Positions 8,395-16,848 of a stretch of 64,000 bases of DNA are shown one piece after another. Where the stretch lies: NCBI RefSeq assembly GCF_003217775.1, contig NZ_QJVJ01000008.1:310001-374000 (forward strand), read 5' to 3'. The position numbers were made by a program, and so were the translations under genes. The notes beneath the pieces are model-generated. The model made no database searches and was not told where the DNA came from. It saw nothing but the letters and a program-made list of their open reading frames with translations. Each line of letters starts with the position of its first letter. Position 1 is the first letter of the stretch. This DNA comes from Paenibacillus flagellatus (GTDB lineage Bacteria > Bacillota > Bacilli > Paenibacillales > NBRC-103111).

Positions 8395-9209
8395 GCTCCG
8401 CTTTCCCCTTGCCGCTCCAGCAGGCCGGCCGGTCGCTCCGTCTCGGCCGGGGCCGAAGGCGCCTTGACCGCGCGCAGCAGCCGGAAGTAGCCGGCGACGG
8501 TCCGCCTCACGTTCATTTTGCTGCGTCCCTCCTTCAAATGATATTCGAGCACGAGCGGACATTCCCCGGCCTTGACCCCGATCTTGGCCAGCCGGGCCGC
8601 GATTTCGGCCGTACAGGCGAAGCCTCCCGTCGTGACGAGCGCCCCGTCGTATTCGCGGTACGCCCTGCGCAGCAGCGCGACGGAATAGGCGCGAAACCCG
8701 CTCGAATAGTCGGTTATGCGGGGAATCGGAAACAGCAGCTTGAAAAACAGCCGCGCTCCCCGGCTATACAGCTTCCGGCGGAGCGACAGCCCGAGCTCCC
8801 GTCCGCCCGGCGCAAACCGGGAGGCGATGACGAGCTCGAGCCGCTCGTCCCGCAATTTGTCCACCATGGCCGGGATGAGCGCCGGATTGTGGGTGTTGTC
8901 CGCATCCAGTGTGACGAGCACGTCCGCGTCTCCGTAATGGCGGACGACGTATGCGAGCATCGTCTGCATCGCCGCCCCGAGGCCGCGGTTCGTCGGATGC
9001 GCGATCCGAACCGCGCACGGGTACGTGGCGGAGAATCGCTCGACGATCGCCGCCGTCCGGTCCGTGCTGCCGTCGTCGACGAAGACGACGCGGGGCGGCT
9101 CGCCAAGCTTATCCCGCAGCGCCTCGAGGCGGTCGAGCAGCTTCGGCAGCGCCGCTTCCTCGTTGTATACCGGCAAGCCGATGACGATGGCGGGTCTCCG
9201 GTTCATCAT
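8391..9209 (-). CDS. GT2 glycosyltransferase, polyprenyl-phosphate sugar synthase (DPM1-like)
   Basis: 272-residue family-2 glycosyltransferase. N-terminal nucleotide-sugar binding is shown by GLPVYNEEAALP and VFVDDGSTDRT; the metal-binding DxD region is LDADNTHNP; SRFAPGGRE and DYSSGFRAY follow. No C-terminal membrane helices are evident, as in soluble DPM1-like enzymes. GGGAG precedes the ATG. Stop-start overlap with the GT39 gene makes a two-gene unit for making and using a lipid-linked monosaccharide. It is preceded by the terminator of the PhnD-like gene, so it likely has its own promoter in 9210-9300. Confidence 0.88.
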   Translation of the reverse strand: MMNRRPAIVIGLPVYNEEAALPKLLDRLEALRDKLGEPPRVVFVDDGSTDRTAAIVERFSATYPCAVRIAHPTNRGLGAAMQTMLAYVVRHYGDADVLVTLDADNTHNPALIPAMVDKLRDERLELVIASRFAPGGRELGLSLRRKLYSRGARLFFKLLFPIPRITDYSSGFRAYSVALLRRAYREYDGALVTTGGFACTAEIAARLAKIGVKAGECPLVLEYHLKEGRSKMNVRRTVAGYFRLLRAVKAPSAPAETERPAGLLERQGESGA

Positions 9210-9296
9210 GCGTATTCGCTCCCGAGCCGTTCCGCCGCCCGGCGGCGGAAACGGTAGTTTTACGGTTAGACTGCCCCGATCCGGTAACGAATACGC
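9210..9296 (-). promoter_or_regulatory. Leader of the glycosyltransferase unit with inverted repeats
   Basis: GCGTATTCG (9210-9218), directly upstream of the start codon, is the exact inverse of CGAATACGC (9288-9296). Between them a CCGCCG/CGGCGG hairpin forms (about 9231-9251). In RNA the long-range pairing would fold the region next to the ribosome site. The promoter itself is not clear to me. Confidence 0.35.
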
Positions 9297-9304
9297 AGCG
9301 CATG

Positions 9305-9337
9305 CAAAAAATCCCTCCGCGCGTGGCGCGAAGGGAT
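9305..9337 (-). terminator. Rho-independent terminator of the PhnD-like gene
   Basis: On the minus strand, ATCCCTTCGCGC / GCGCGGAGGGAT forms a long stem with one mismatch around a CAC loop, followed by TTTTTT. Confidence 0.85.
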
Positions 9338-9355
9338 GAAGGGGAAGCGGACGAC

Positions 9356-10324
9356 TTATTTGCCGCTGAGCTGCTTGTTGGCGTCGCGGACGACGTTGAA
9401 GTTCTCGTCTTTGCCTTCCACGTAGCCTTTATGCGTGTATACGTCGAAAATGATTTTTTGGCCGTCCGGATCTTTGCCGATCGCGATGAACGCGTCGGAA
9501 ATCTTTTTCTTCCATTCGGCGCTCATGTCGGGACGGACGCTGATCGTGTCGTTCGGGATTTTGTCCGTGAACGCGAGCACGCGGGTTTTTTGCATGATGT
9601 CCGGTACGTCCTTCTGCATTTGCGCGCGGATGTCCTGGAAGACGGCGACGGCGTCGACTTGTCCGTTCAGCAGGGCGATGACCGCTTTGTCGTGGCCTTG
9701 GAACTGGACGCCCGTCACGTCGGATACGGGATCGACCCCGTTCTTCTTCATGAGAAGGGCGGGATACGTGTAGCCGGCGGCGGAAGTCGTTCCTTGCCAG
9801 CCGATCTTTTTGCCTTTCAAATCTTTGATTTCCTTGATCGCGGAATCGGCTTTGACGACGATCATCGCTTTGTACGAATCGACGAGCTCGGTCGTCGGCT
9901 GGCCGGTTTTGTCGTCTACGCCGAAGCGGGTCGCTTGCAGGAGCAGGTCGGCCGCTTTCTTCGTATCGTGCGCGACGACGTAGTTCGTCGGAGGCAGGAA
10001 GCCGACGTCGACTTGCTTGGAAGCCATCGCTTCGATGACCGTGTTGTAGTCGGTCGAGACGCTGACTTTGACCGGAATGCCGAGGCGGTCGCCCAGCAGC
10101 TTCTCGAGCGGCTTCGCTTTCGCTTCGAGCGTTTCGGCGTTTTGCGACGGAACGAACTGGACTTTGAGCTCCTTCGGCACGTACCCTTGCGCAGCGGGGG
10201 CTTTGCCCGCGTCGTTATTGCCGGCCGGAGGCGTCGCGCCTTGGTTGTTTTTTTGGGCGCAGCCTACCGACAGTGCGGCGGCCAATACGACCGTCAATCC
10301 GATGGCCGATGCTTTCTTCATCAT
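9356..10324 (-). CDS. PhnD-like phosphate/phosphonate-binding lipoprotein
   Basis: 322-residue substrate-binding lipoprotein with lipobox LSVGC (Cys22). The body matches the PhnD family: LKVQFVPSQNAETLEAKAKPLEKLLGDR at the start of the mature domain, VDVGFLPPTNYVV, and IGWQGTTSAAGYTYPALLMKK for the anion-binding helix turn. Such proteins bind phosphonate, phosphite or related oxyanions for PhnCE-type importers. No permease or ATPase gene is next to it: upstream is a divergent phosphoesterase gene and downstream a terminator. The divergent CpdB-type phosphoesterase hints at a shared phosphate theme, but that is inference. Confidence 0.9.
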   Translation of the reverse strand: MMKKASAIGLTVVLAAALSVGCAQKNNQGATPPAGNNDAGKAPAAQGYVPKELKVQFVPSQNAETLEAKAKPLEKLLGDRLGIPVKVSVSTDYNTVIEAMASKQVDVGFLPPTNYVVAHDTKKAADLLLQATRFGVDDKTGQPTTELVDSYKAMIVVKADSAIKEIKDLKGKKIGWQGTTSAAGYTYPALLMKKNGVDPVSDVTGVQFQGHDKAVIALLNGQVDAVAVFQDIRAQMQKDVPDIMQKTRVLAFTDKIPNDTISVRPDMSAEWKKKISDAFIAIGKDPDGQKIIFDVYTHKGYVEGKDENFNVVRDANKQLSGK

Positions 10325-10442
10325 GTTGTGTCGTCCTCCCCCATATCGATGGCGAAATAATGTTACATCCGAACATCAGCATATCATAAAACGACAAGAC
10401 TTGGTACAGGCGTCATGTTAAATTGTCGTAAAACCGCGCCGT

Positions 10443-10471
10443 TTGTGTTGGCCGAAACGCCCTGCTATAGT
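10443..10471 (+). promoter_or_regulatory. Sigma-A-like promoter of the phosphoesterase gene
   Basis: TTGTGT (10443-10448), 17 bases, TATAGT (10466-10471), about 34 bases upstream of the GTG start. Confidence 0.6.
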
Positions 10472-10504
10472 GGGATGAGAAACAGCTTCGGGAGGGAATT
10501 TCAA

Positions 10505-12133
10505 GTGTCGAACGGAAACGACGTCATATCGGTCACGCTGCTGGAAACTAGCGACTTGCATGGATCTATGTTGCCCATTCACTATGCAAACAATGAGCCG
10601 CGCGAGCTCGGATTCGCCAAAATCGCGACGCTGCTCCGTCGGGAGCGCAAGCGGGCCGAGGAGGAGGGCGGACTGTTGATCGCCATCGACAACGGCGACT
10701 TGATCCAGGGAACGCCGCTTGCCTATCATCACGCCCGCATCGACAACGGTCCGGCCGATCCGATGGTGCTGGCGCTGAACCGGCTCGGCTACGATGCGGC
10801 GGTTCTCGGCAATCACGAATTCAATTACGGGATGGACGTGCTGAACAAGGCGGTCGGCGAATCGGCGTTTCCGTGGCTGTCGGCCAATATCGTCAAAGCG
10901 GGGACGGAAGTGCCGTATTTCGGACAGCCGTTCCGGATCAAGGAGTTCCGCGGGGCGAAGATCGCCCTGCTCGGTTTGACGACGCCTTATATCCCGAATT
11001 GGGAAAACCCGGACAACATCGCGGGGCTCGACTTTTTGGACGCGGTGGAGTCGGCGAAACGGTGGGTGGCGTTTTTGCGCGGGGAGCTCGGGGCGGACGT
11101 CGTCGTCGTTTCGTACCACGGCGGGTTCGAGCGCGACGTGGACACGGGCGAACCGACGGAGGTGCAGACGGGGGAAAACCAAGGATACCGTCTTTGCCGG
11201 GAGGTGCCCGGGATCGACGTCCTGCTGACCGGACACCAGCACCGCGAAATCGCGGGCAAGCGCGTGAACGGCGTACCGATCGTCCAGCCGGGCCATCTCG
11301 GCCAGCAGGCGGGCATCGTCCGCCTTACTCTCCAACGAAGAGGCGAACGGTGGGCCGTCGCCGACGCGGCGTCGGAGCTGGCGGCGGTGGCGGGCATCGA
11401 GCCGGACCCGGACGTGCTGGCGTTGGCGGAGCCTTACGAAGCCGCGACGCAGCGGTGGCTGGACACGCCGATCGGGGCGATCGAAGGGGATATGACGATG
11501 CGCGATCCGATGCGGACGCGGATGAAGGATAATGCGCTGGTCGAATTTATCAACAAGGTGCAGATGGAAACGTCGGGAGCGGCCATATCGAATACGGCGC
11601 TGTTCACCGACGAGTCGCCCGGCTTCCCGCCGAGCGTCACGATGCGCCATATCGTATCGAACTACATTTACCCGAACACGTTAAAGGTCATTCGCATTAC
11701 CGGTGCGGATATGAGGGCCGCCCTCGAGCAAAATGCGACCTATTTTACGGTGGACGCCGGCGGCGCCGTGTCGGTCAATCCGAAGTTCGCCGTGCCGAAG
11801 CCGCAGCATTACAATTACGACATGTGGGAAGGCATCGAATATACGCTCGATATTTCGCGTCCGGAAGGGAGCCGCGTCGTCCGGCTGACGCACAAGGGCG
11901 AACCCGTCGACCCGGATCGGGAATACGACGTCGTCATGAACAATTACCGGGCGGGCGGCGGAGGCGATTATACGATGTTCCAAGGAAAGCCGGTCGTCAA
12001 AGATATTCCGACCGACGTCTCCGAGCTGCTGGCGAACTACATTCTCGAACGCAAAACGGTTGCCGCCACGGTGGACGGCAACTGGGAAGTGATCGTCGGC
12101 GGCGCACCGGGGACGGACGCGGAGCGGGAGTAG
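10505..12133 (+). CDS. CpdB/5'-nucleotidase-family metallophosphoesterase, apparently cytosolic
   Basis: 542-residue two-domain enzyme. The N-terminal calcineurin-like metal site is complete: TSDLHG, DNGDLIQGT, GNHEFNYG, SYHGG and TGHQHR. The C-terminal 5'-nucleotidase domain has the CpdB-like HYNYDMWEGIEYTL and NNYRAGGGGDY. The GTG start is fixed by GGAGGG at about 10491; an upstream in-frame ATG at 10415 precedes the promoter and is rejected. From this start there is no signal peptide, unlike most CpdB or UshA proteins that act outside the membrane. The likely role is hydrolysis of 2',3'-cyclic nucleotides, nucleotides or related phosphoesters in the cytosol. Divergent from the PhnD-like gene. 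Confidence 0.88.
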   Translation: MSNGNDVISVTLLETSDLHGSMLPIHYANNEPRELGFAKIATLLRRERKRAEEEGGLLIAIDNGDLIQGTPLAYHHARIDNGPADPMVLALNRLGYDAAVLGNHEFNYGMDVLNKAVGESAFPWLSANIVKAGTEVPYFGQPFRIKEFRGAKIALLGLTTPYIPNWENPDNIAGLDFLDAVESAKRWVAFLRGELGADVVVVSYHGGFERDVDTGEPTEVQTGENQGYRLCREVPGIDVLLTGHQHREIAGKRVNGVPIVQPGHLGQQAGIVRLTLQRRGERWAVADAASELAAVAGIEPDPDVLALAEPYEAATQRWLDTPIGAIEGDMTMRDPMRTRMKDNALVEFINKVQMETSGAAISNTALFTDESPGFPPSVTMRHIVSNYIYPNTLKVIRITGADMRAALEQNATYFTVDAGGAVSVNPKFAVPKPQHYNYDMWEGIEYTLDISRPEGSRVVRLTHKGEPVDPDREYDVVMNNYRAGGGGDYTMFQGKPVVKDIPTDVSELLANYILERKTVAATVDGNWEVIVGGAPGTDAERE

Positions 12134-12180
12134 CGTGCCGCGTCCGTCGAGAAGACGGAAGGCAAGGGGAAGTCTACGGG

Positions 12181-13452
12181 CTACAGCCGGAACGCGACCG
12201 TTTTGCGCTGGAGCGTGTCCGCCTGATCGCGCAGCAAGTCCGAGGAAGCCGCGATCTCCTGCATGACCGCCGTCTGGTCCTGTGCCGCACCGGCTACGCG
12301 GGTGGCGTCGTCCGATATGGAGGCCGCGATATCGGCGATGGCCCGCGCGTCGCCGAACGTATGGCGAATTTGCTCGGTCTGGGCGGTCATCTGGACGACG
12401 ATGCGCCGCAGCGCCTTCGCCGCCTCGTCGGCGGAGGCGGTCACATCGGCCAGCGCGCGGCCCGCCGCTTCACCCTTCGCCTTCTGCCGGCGGACGAGCC
12501 GCACCTGATTGTCCGTCTCGCGGAAGACGACGCCGGCTTGCGCTTGCATGTGCGAGACGAGACGATTGATCTGCTCGCCGGCCGCCGAGCTGTCGGAGGC
12601 GAGCTTGCGGATTTGGTCGGCGACGACGGCGAAGCCGTGGCCGTGCTCCCCCGCGTGCGCCGCTTCGATCGACGCGTTGAGGGCGAGCAGATGGGTTTGC
12701 GCGGCGATTTCGCCGACGAGGTGCGAAATGTGGCCGATTTCCTTCGCGTGCTCGTCCAGCCTGCGGACGATGTCCAGCGTATGCTCGCTTGTCGCCGAAA
12801 TGTCCGACATGCCGTCGACGAGCGAGCGAAACGTGCTTCCGCTGTCGGCGATCGTCTTCACCATCGTGTCGGACAGCGCGATCGCCTGCTCCGCTTGCCG
12901 GCTCGCCTCGTCCGCCGATGCGGTGACGCGCGACGCGCCGAGAACCATTTCGTGAGCCGCCGCGGCTTGGGCGGAAGCGCCTCGGGCCACGCGATCGATC
13001 GTGACGGAGATCGTCTCGATCTGGCGCGCCGCTTCGCCGATCGCCGAGACGAGAGCGCCGGCGCTCCGATCGGTGACGGAGACGTTGGCCGACAAATCGG
13101 CGATCATCTGCTTCAAGTTGCCGATCATCGTCCGGAACGAGACGTTGAGCCGACGGATTTCATCTTCGGCGCGGTATTCCGGGACGAGGACGGCCAAATT
13201 GCCGGTAGCCGCTTCATCGACCGCCTCCGACAGCCGGACGAGCGGCCGGATCAGCATGCGCGCCGCTCCCCAGCCGAGAAAGCTCGTCCAGGCGATGCCG
13301 AGCGCCAGCACCGCTCCGACGTACAGCCAATCGGACAGACCGGGGGCGATCAGCGGCTTCAGGACGAAAATAAAAAAGGCGCTCGTGCCGTACGTGACGA
13401 TCGATACGGCGGATATGCCGAGCACCAGCTTGCGGACAAGACCGTATTTCAT
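12181..13452 (-). CDS. Methyl-accepting chemotaxis-type transducer without extracellular sensor
   Basis: 423 residues. Two membrane helices (about 9-31 and 41-62) are joined by only a short loop, then a HAMP-like linker ([21 protein letters not shown]) and a full cytoplasmic signalling coiled coil whose hairpin tip reads [22 protein letters not shown] with the usual continuation [19 protein letters not shown] precedes the ATG. With no periplasmic ligand domain it would have to sense a membrane or cytoplasmic state, or act with a partner. Single gene, convergent with the phosphoesterase. No other chemotaxis gene is nearby. Confidence 0.93.
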   Translation of the reverse strand: MKYGLVRKLVLGISAVSIVTYGTSAFFIFVLKPLIAPGLSDWLYVGAVLALGIAWTSFLGWGAARMLIRPLVRLSEAVDEAATGNLAVLVPEYRAEDEIRRLNVSFRTMIGNLKQMIADLSANVSVTDRSAGALVSAIGEAARQIETISVTIDRVARGASAQAAAAHEMVLGASRVTASADEASRQAEQAIALSDTMVKTIADSGSTFRSLVDGMSDISATSEHTLDIVRRLDEHAKEIGHISHLVGEIAAQTHLLALNASIEAAHAGEHGHGFAVVADQIRKLASDSSAAGEQINRLVSHMQAQAGVVFRETDNQVRLVRRQKAKGEAAGRALADVTASADEAAKALRRIVVQMTAQTEQIRHTFGDARAIADIAASISDDATRVAGAAQDQTAVMQEIAASSDLLRDQADTLQRKTVAFRL

Positions 13453-13586
13453 GCGATATTCCTCCTCGACGATAAGGCCGGGCGGCCGGGAGCGGCCGGA
13501 TTCCGTTCTTCTTCGGTTCCGCCATCATTATAAGCGGGCGGCGAACCGGGGAGATGTGACGAAAATCACACGCGGCTCGAACGAGG

Positions 13587-13624
13587 CGCCGACAGGCCGT
13601 CCCCCGAGGGGCGGCCTGTCGGCG
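13587..13624. other. Very stable intergenic hairpin between divergent genes
   Basis: A 13-bp perfect arm (CGCCGACAGGCCG) plus inner CCCC/GGGG around a two-base loop. No T-tract follows on either strand, so it is not an ordinary terminator. It lies 121 bases before the pxpBC start and 135 bases from the transducer start. Confidence 0.6.
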
Positions 13625-13744
13625 TTACGGGAAGGGCGAAAGTTCCATCGGCTGCAGTGGTTCGAGCGAAAGGGTTGCGGTACAATCAGGAGGAACGGAA
13701 TCGAGACGGAAACGGATTTTTCGGTCGACGGGAGGGAAGACGAC

Positions 13745-15742
13745 ATGCGTGAGAATGGCGGCAAGCCAAAGGAACGGGACATCGGGGATGCGTCTCGTGC
13801 GGCGGGCATGGCGAGCGAGGAGAGGCATTCGGAGGGCGCTCGCCCGGAACCGAGGGCGGCTGCCGGAAGCGGAGCCGAACCGGGGCTCGTCTACTCGCCG
13901 CTCGGCGATTCCGCGGTTTTGATCCGCTTCGGGGAACGAATCGATCCGAAGACGATCGAGGCGGTGCGGAACGCCGCGGACCGGCTCGAAGCCGCCCCGT
14001 TCCCGGGCTTCGTCGAGGCGGTGCCGTCTTATGCCGCGCTGGCCGTCTATTACGAGCCGTGGACGGTCTATCGGGAACGGCGGGCCGGGCCGGAGCCGGA
14101 GGATCGGTCCGTATCGTTGTACGAGACGGTATGCGATCGCGTGCGGGCGGTCTTGTCGGCCGCGAGCGGCGCGGACGCCGAGGAGGCCGGAGCCGTGACG
14201 GTGCCGGTCTGCTACGGCGGGGCGTACGGTCCCGACTTGGACGCCGTAGCGGCGTATCACGGTTTGCGCGCCGAAGACGTCGTCGCGCTCCACGCGGGAG
14301 CGGACTATGTCGTGGCGATGATCGGCTTTGCGCCGGGCTTTCCGTATTTGGCCGGATTGCCGGACGAGCTGGCGACGCCGCGCCGGGCGACGCCCCGCGC
14401 GTCCGTTCCGGCCGGAAGCGTCGGCATCGCCGGGGGGCAGACCGGCATTTATCCGCTCGAGACACCCGGCGGCTGGAACGTCATCGGGCGGACGCCGCTC
14501 GCGCTGTTCAAGCCGCACGACGCGCAGCCGTCGCTCTTGCGGGCCGGGGACCGCGTCCGCTTCGAGCCGGTGACGCCGGAGCGGTTCGAGCAGCTGGCCG
14601 CAGCCGCGGCGGCGGAAGCGGGAGCGGGACGGCGAAGGGCGGGCGGCGCCGCGTGGACGGAGGCGGCGAAGCCCGCGGGCGGCGGCGCGGAGCGCGAGGG
14701 CGCGCTGGCGATCGTCGAGCGGCCGGGCGTGCTCGCGACCGTCCAGGACGGCGGCCGCGCCGGCAGCCAGCGGCTCGGCGTCTCCGCCGGCGGCGCCGCG
14801 GACGGCTTCGCGCTGCGCGCGGCGAACGCGCTCGCGGGCAACGCGCCCGACGCGGCCGCGCTCGAGCTGACGCTCGGCGGCTTCGCGCTGCGCTTCGCCG
14901 CCGACGCGCTCGTCGCCGTCGCCGGCGGCGGGTCCGCGCCGACCGTCGACGGCGAGCCGCTGCCGCGGTGGCGCGCCGTCTTCGTCCGCCGCGGCGCGCA
15001 GCTCGCCTTCGCGCCGGCCGCCTCCGGCTGCCGCGCCTACCTTGCCGTCGCGGGCGGCTTCGCCGTGCCCGCCGTGCTCGGCAGCCGCGGCACGCACGTG
15101 CCCGCCGGCATCGGCGGCTTGGACGGACGCCCCCTGCGGGCGGGGGACGTCCTGCCGCTCGGCGCGGCGCCTCCGGCGGCAACCGGGCTGCTCGCGGCGC
15201 TGCGCCGCCGGGCGGACGCCGCCGGTGCGGCTTGGGCGGCCGCCCCGTGGGGCGTCAGCCCGTACGCGCTGCCGGCGTACGCCGACCGCCCGGTCGTGCG
15301 GGTGACGCCCGGCCCCGAGTACGGCCGGTTCGCGCCCGACGTCCGGCGGCTGCTCGTCGCCGCGCCGTTCGTCGTCTCGCCGCGCTCCGACCGGATGGGC
15401 TGCCGGCTCGACGGGCCGCGGCTGGCGCTGGACGGAGCCGGCGGCCTGCTGTCGGAGCCGGTGACGGCCGGCACGATCCAGGTGCCGCCGGACGGCGGGC
15501 CGGTCGTGCTGCTGGCGGACCGGCAGACGACGGGCGGCTATCCGCGCATCGCGCAGGTCGCGGAGGCGGATGTGCCGCTGCTCGCGCAGGCGCGTCCCGG
15601 CACGGAGGTGCGGTTCGAGATGATCGGCGCCGCCGAGTCGGAGCGGCTGCTGCTGGAGCGGCGGCAGGCCGAACGGCGGCTCGCGGCGGGGATCGGACTG
15701 CGGATGCGGTTGGCGGCCGATGAAACGGAAACGGAAACGTGA
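13745..15742 (+). CDS. pxpBC: Fused PxpB-PxpC (KipI-KipA) 5-oxoprolinase subunits
   Basis: 665-residue fusion of two proteins usually encoded separately. After an unusual low-complexity N-terminus (about 47 residues), the PxpB/KipI domain runs to about residue 300 ([51 protein letters not shown]). A charged Ala/Gly-rich linker follows, and the PxpC/KipA domain starts near residue 320 ([38 protein letters not shown]). With PxpA these form the ATP-dependent enzyme that opens 5-oxoproline to glutamate. GGAGG at 13731 supports the ATG; the open frame extends far upstream, but only across the divergent gene. The downstream pxpA gene completes the operon. Confidence 0.9.
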   Translation: MRENGGKPKERDIGDASRAAGMASEERHSEGARPEPRAAAGSGAEPGLVYSPLGDSAVLIRFGERIDPKTIEAVRNAADRLEAAPFPGFVEAVPSYAALAVYYEPWTVYRERRAGPEPEDRSVSLYETVCDRVRAVLSAASGADAEEAGAVTVPVCYGGAYGPDLDAVAAYHGLRAEDVVALHAGADYVVAMIGFAPGFPYLAGLPDELATPRRATPRASVPAGSVGIAGGQTGIYPLETPGGWNVIGRTPLALFKPHDAQPSLLRAGDRVRFEPVTPERFEQLAAAAAAEAGAGRRRAGGAAWTEAAKPAGGGAEREGALAIVERPGVLATVQDGGRAGSQRLGVSAGGAADGFALRAANALAGNAPDAAALELTLGGFALRFAADALVAVAGGGSAPTVDGEPLPRWRAVFVRRGAQLAFAPAASGCRAYLAVAGGFAVPAVLGSRGTHVPAGIGGLDGRPLRAGDVLPLGAAPPAATGLLAALRRRADAAGAAWAAAPWGVSPYALPAYADRPVVRVTPGPEYGRFAPDVRRLLVAAPFVVSPRSDRMGCRLDGPRLALDGAGGLLSEPVTAGTIQVPPDGGPVVLLADRQTTGGYPRIAQVAEADVPLLAQARPGTEVRFEMIGAAESERLLLERRQAERRLAAGIGLRMRLAADETETET

Positions 15743-15794
15743 AGCGGGGGCGGATGGGCGCCGCCCGCTCCGGAAGAGGAGGATTCGGATCACG

Positions 15795-16547
15795 ATGACG
15801 ACGTTAACGACGCCGACCGGGGATCGGGAGCGGACGATCGACCTGAACGGCGATATCGGGGAAAGCTTCGGCGTATACCGGACGGGCGAGGACGAGCGGC
15901 TGCTCGACATCGTCACGTCGGCGAACGTCGCCTGCGGCTTCCACGCCGGCGATCCCGCGACGATGCGGCGGACGGTGCGGCTGTGCGCGGAGCGCGGCGT
16001 GGCGATCGGCGCGCACCCGGGGCTGCCGGATTTGGCCGGCTTCGGCCGGCGGGAGATGGCGGTTACGCCGCAGGAGGCGTACGACATGACGGTGTACCAG
16101 GTCGGCGCGCTGTACGGCTTCGTCCGCGCGGAGGGCGCCGTTCTGCGGCATGTGAAGCCGCACGGCGCGCTGTACAATATGGCGTCGGCGGACGCCGCCC
16201 TGGCCGAGGCGATCGCCGAAGCGGTCCGCCGCGTCGACGGCTCGCTCGCGCTCGTCGGCCTAGCCGGCGGCGAGCTCGTCCGTGCGGGCGAACGGGCCGG
16301 GCTGCGCACCGTCACAGAGGCGTTCGCCGACCGGAGGTACCGCCCGGACGGCACGCTCGTGCCGCGGCGCGAGCCCGGCGCGTTCGTCGCCGACGCCGGC
16401 GAGGCGGCCGCGCAGGTGCTGCGGCTCGCGGCGGAAGGCCGCGCGCGCACCGTGTGCGTGCACGGCGACGGGCCGCACGCGGTCGCGTTCGCCGAGTGCG
16501 TGCGGCGGGCGCTGCTCGACGCGGGCTGGCGGCTCGCGCCGGCGTAG
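15795..16547 (+). CDS. pxpA: PxpA (LamB/YcsF family) 5-oxoprolinase subunit A
   Basis: 250-residue LamB/YcsF protein, normal length. Family signatures: [12 protein letters not shown] at the start, [42 protein letters not shown] and [11 protein letters not shown] at the end. The ATG at 15795 follows AGAGGAGG (15775-15782); an in-frame start at 15720 would overlap the previous gene and add a basic, family-atypical leader. It lies 52 bases after the PxpB-PxpC fusion, so the two genes encode a whole 5-oxoprolinase. A GC-rich terminator follows. Confidence 0.94.
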   Translation: MTTLTTPTGDRERTIDLNGDIGESFGVYRTGEDERLLDIVTSANVACGFHAGDPATMRRTVRLCAERGVAIGAHPGLPDLAGFGRREMAVTPQEAYDMTVYQVGALYGFVRAEGAVLRHVKPHGALYNMASADAALAEAIAEAVRRVDGSLALVGLAGGELVRAGERAGLRTVTEAFADRRYRPDGTLVPRREPGAFVADAGEAAAQVLRLAAEGRARTVCVHGDGPHAVAFAECVRRALLDAGWRLAPA

Positions 16548-16560
16548 GCGCGTACGTTGC

Positions 16561-16602
16561 GGCCGGGGCCGCCCGCCGGCCCCCGGGCCCCCGGCCCTTT
16601 TT
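16561..16602 (+). terminator. Terminator of the pxp operon
   Basis: GGCCGGGG (16561-16568) pairs with CCCCGGCC (16589-16596), followed by CTTTTT. The interior is also GC-rich and can fold in alternative ways. Confidence 0.7.
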
Positions 16603-16693
16603 GCTCGTCCCCCTTTTTCCCGCCCGGCATCTTCCCCTCCTGCCTCCGATGAGCGTTCCAGCACCCTCTTCATCTTGAAATAATGAACGCGGT

Positions 16694-16806
16694 TCCGTAT
16701 ATTGAACTTCTGGCGGATTGTCACTGGACCCGAGCCGGAAAAAGAAGTTGACCCTTGCCGTTCCTTTTCGTAAAATCAATATAGTGATTATCGATCAATA
16801 TATTGA
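16694..16806 (+). promoter_or_regulatory. Set of three palindromic operator-like sites
   Basis: A perfect 12-bp palindrome TCAATATATTGA lies at 16795-16806. A copy with one mismatch (TCAATATAGTGA) is at 16776-16787, 19 bp away centre to centre and overlapping the end of the -10 box. A copy with two mismatches (TCCGTATATTGA) is upstream at 16694-16705. The arrangement, on and just after a strong promoter with one distant site, looks like repressor binding with possible looping. The regulator is not identifiable here. Confidence 0.6.
16748..16776 (+). promoter_or_regulatory. Strong sigma-A promoter of the dehydratase gene
   Basis: TTGACC (16748-16753), exactly 17 bases, TAAAAT (16771-16776). 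About 72 bases upstream of the TTG start; operator-like palindromes flank and overlap it. Confidence 0.85.
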
Positions 16807-16848
16807 ACGACAAACGTTTTTGAACCGGTACAAAAAGGGGAGACCGTC

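Noticed and set aside
13001-13744. N-terminal extension of the PxpB-PxpC frame
   Set aside because: It lies opposite the chemotaxis-type transducer and the divergent gap, and the ribosome site is at 13731.
13625-16630. A 1001-codon minus-strand frame opposite the pxp genes
   Set aside because: Composition is Arg/Pro/Ala-rich with no motif; the plus-strand genes match PxpB, PxpC and PxpA clearly.
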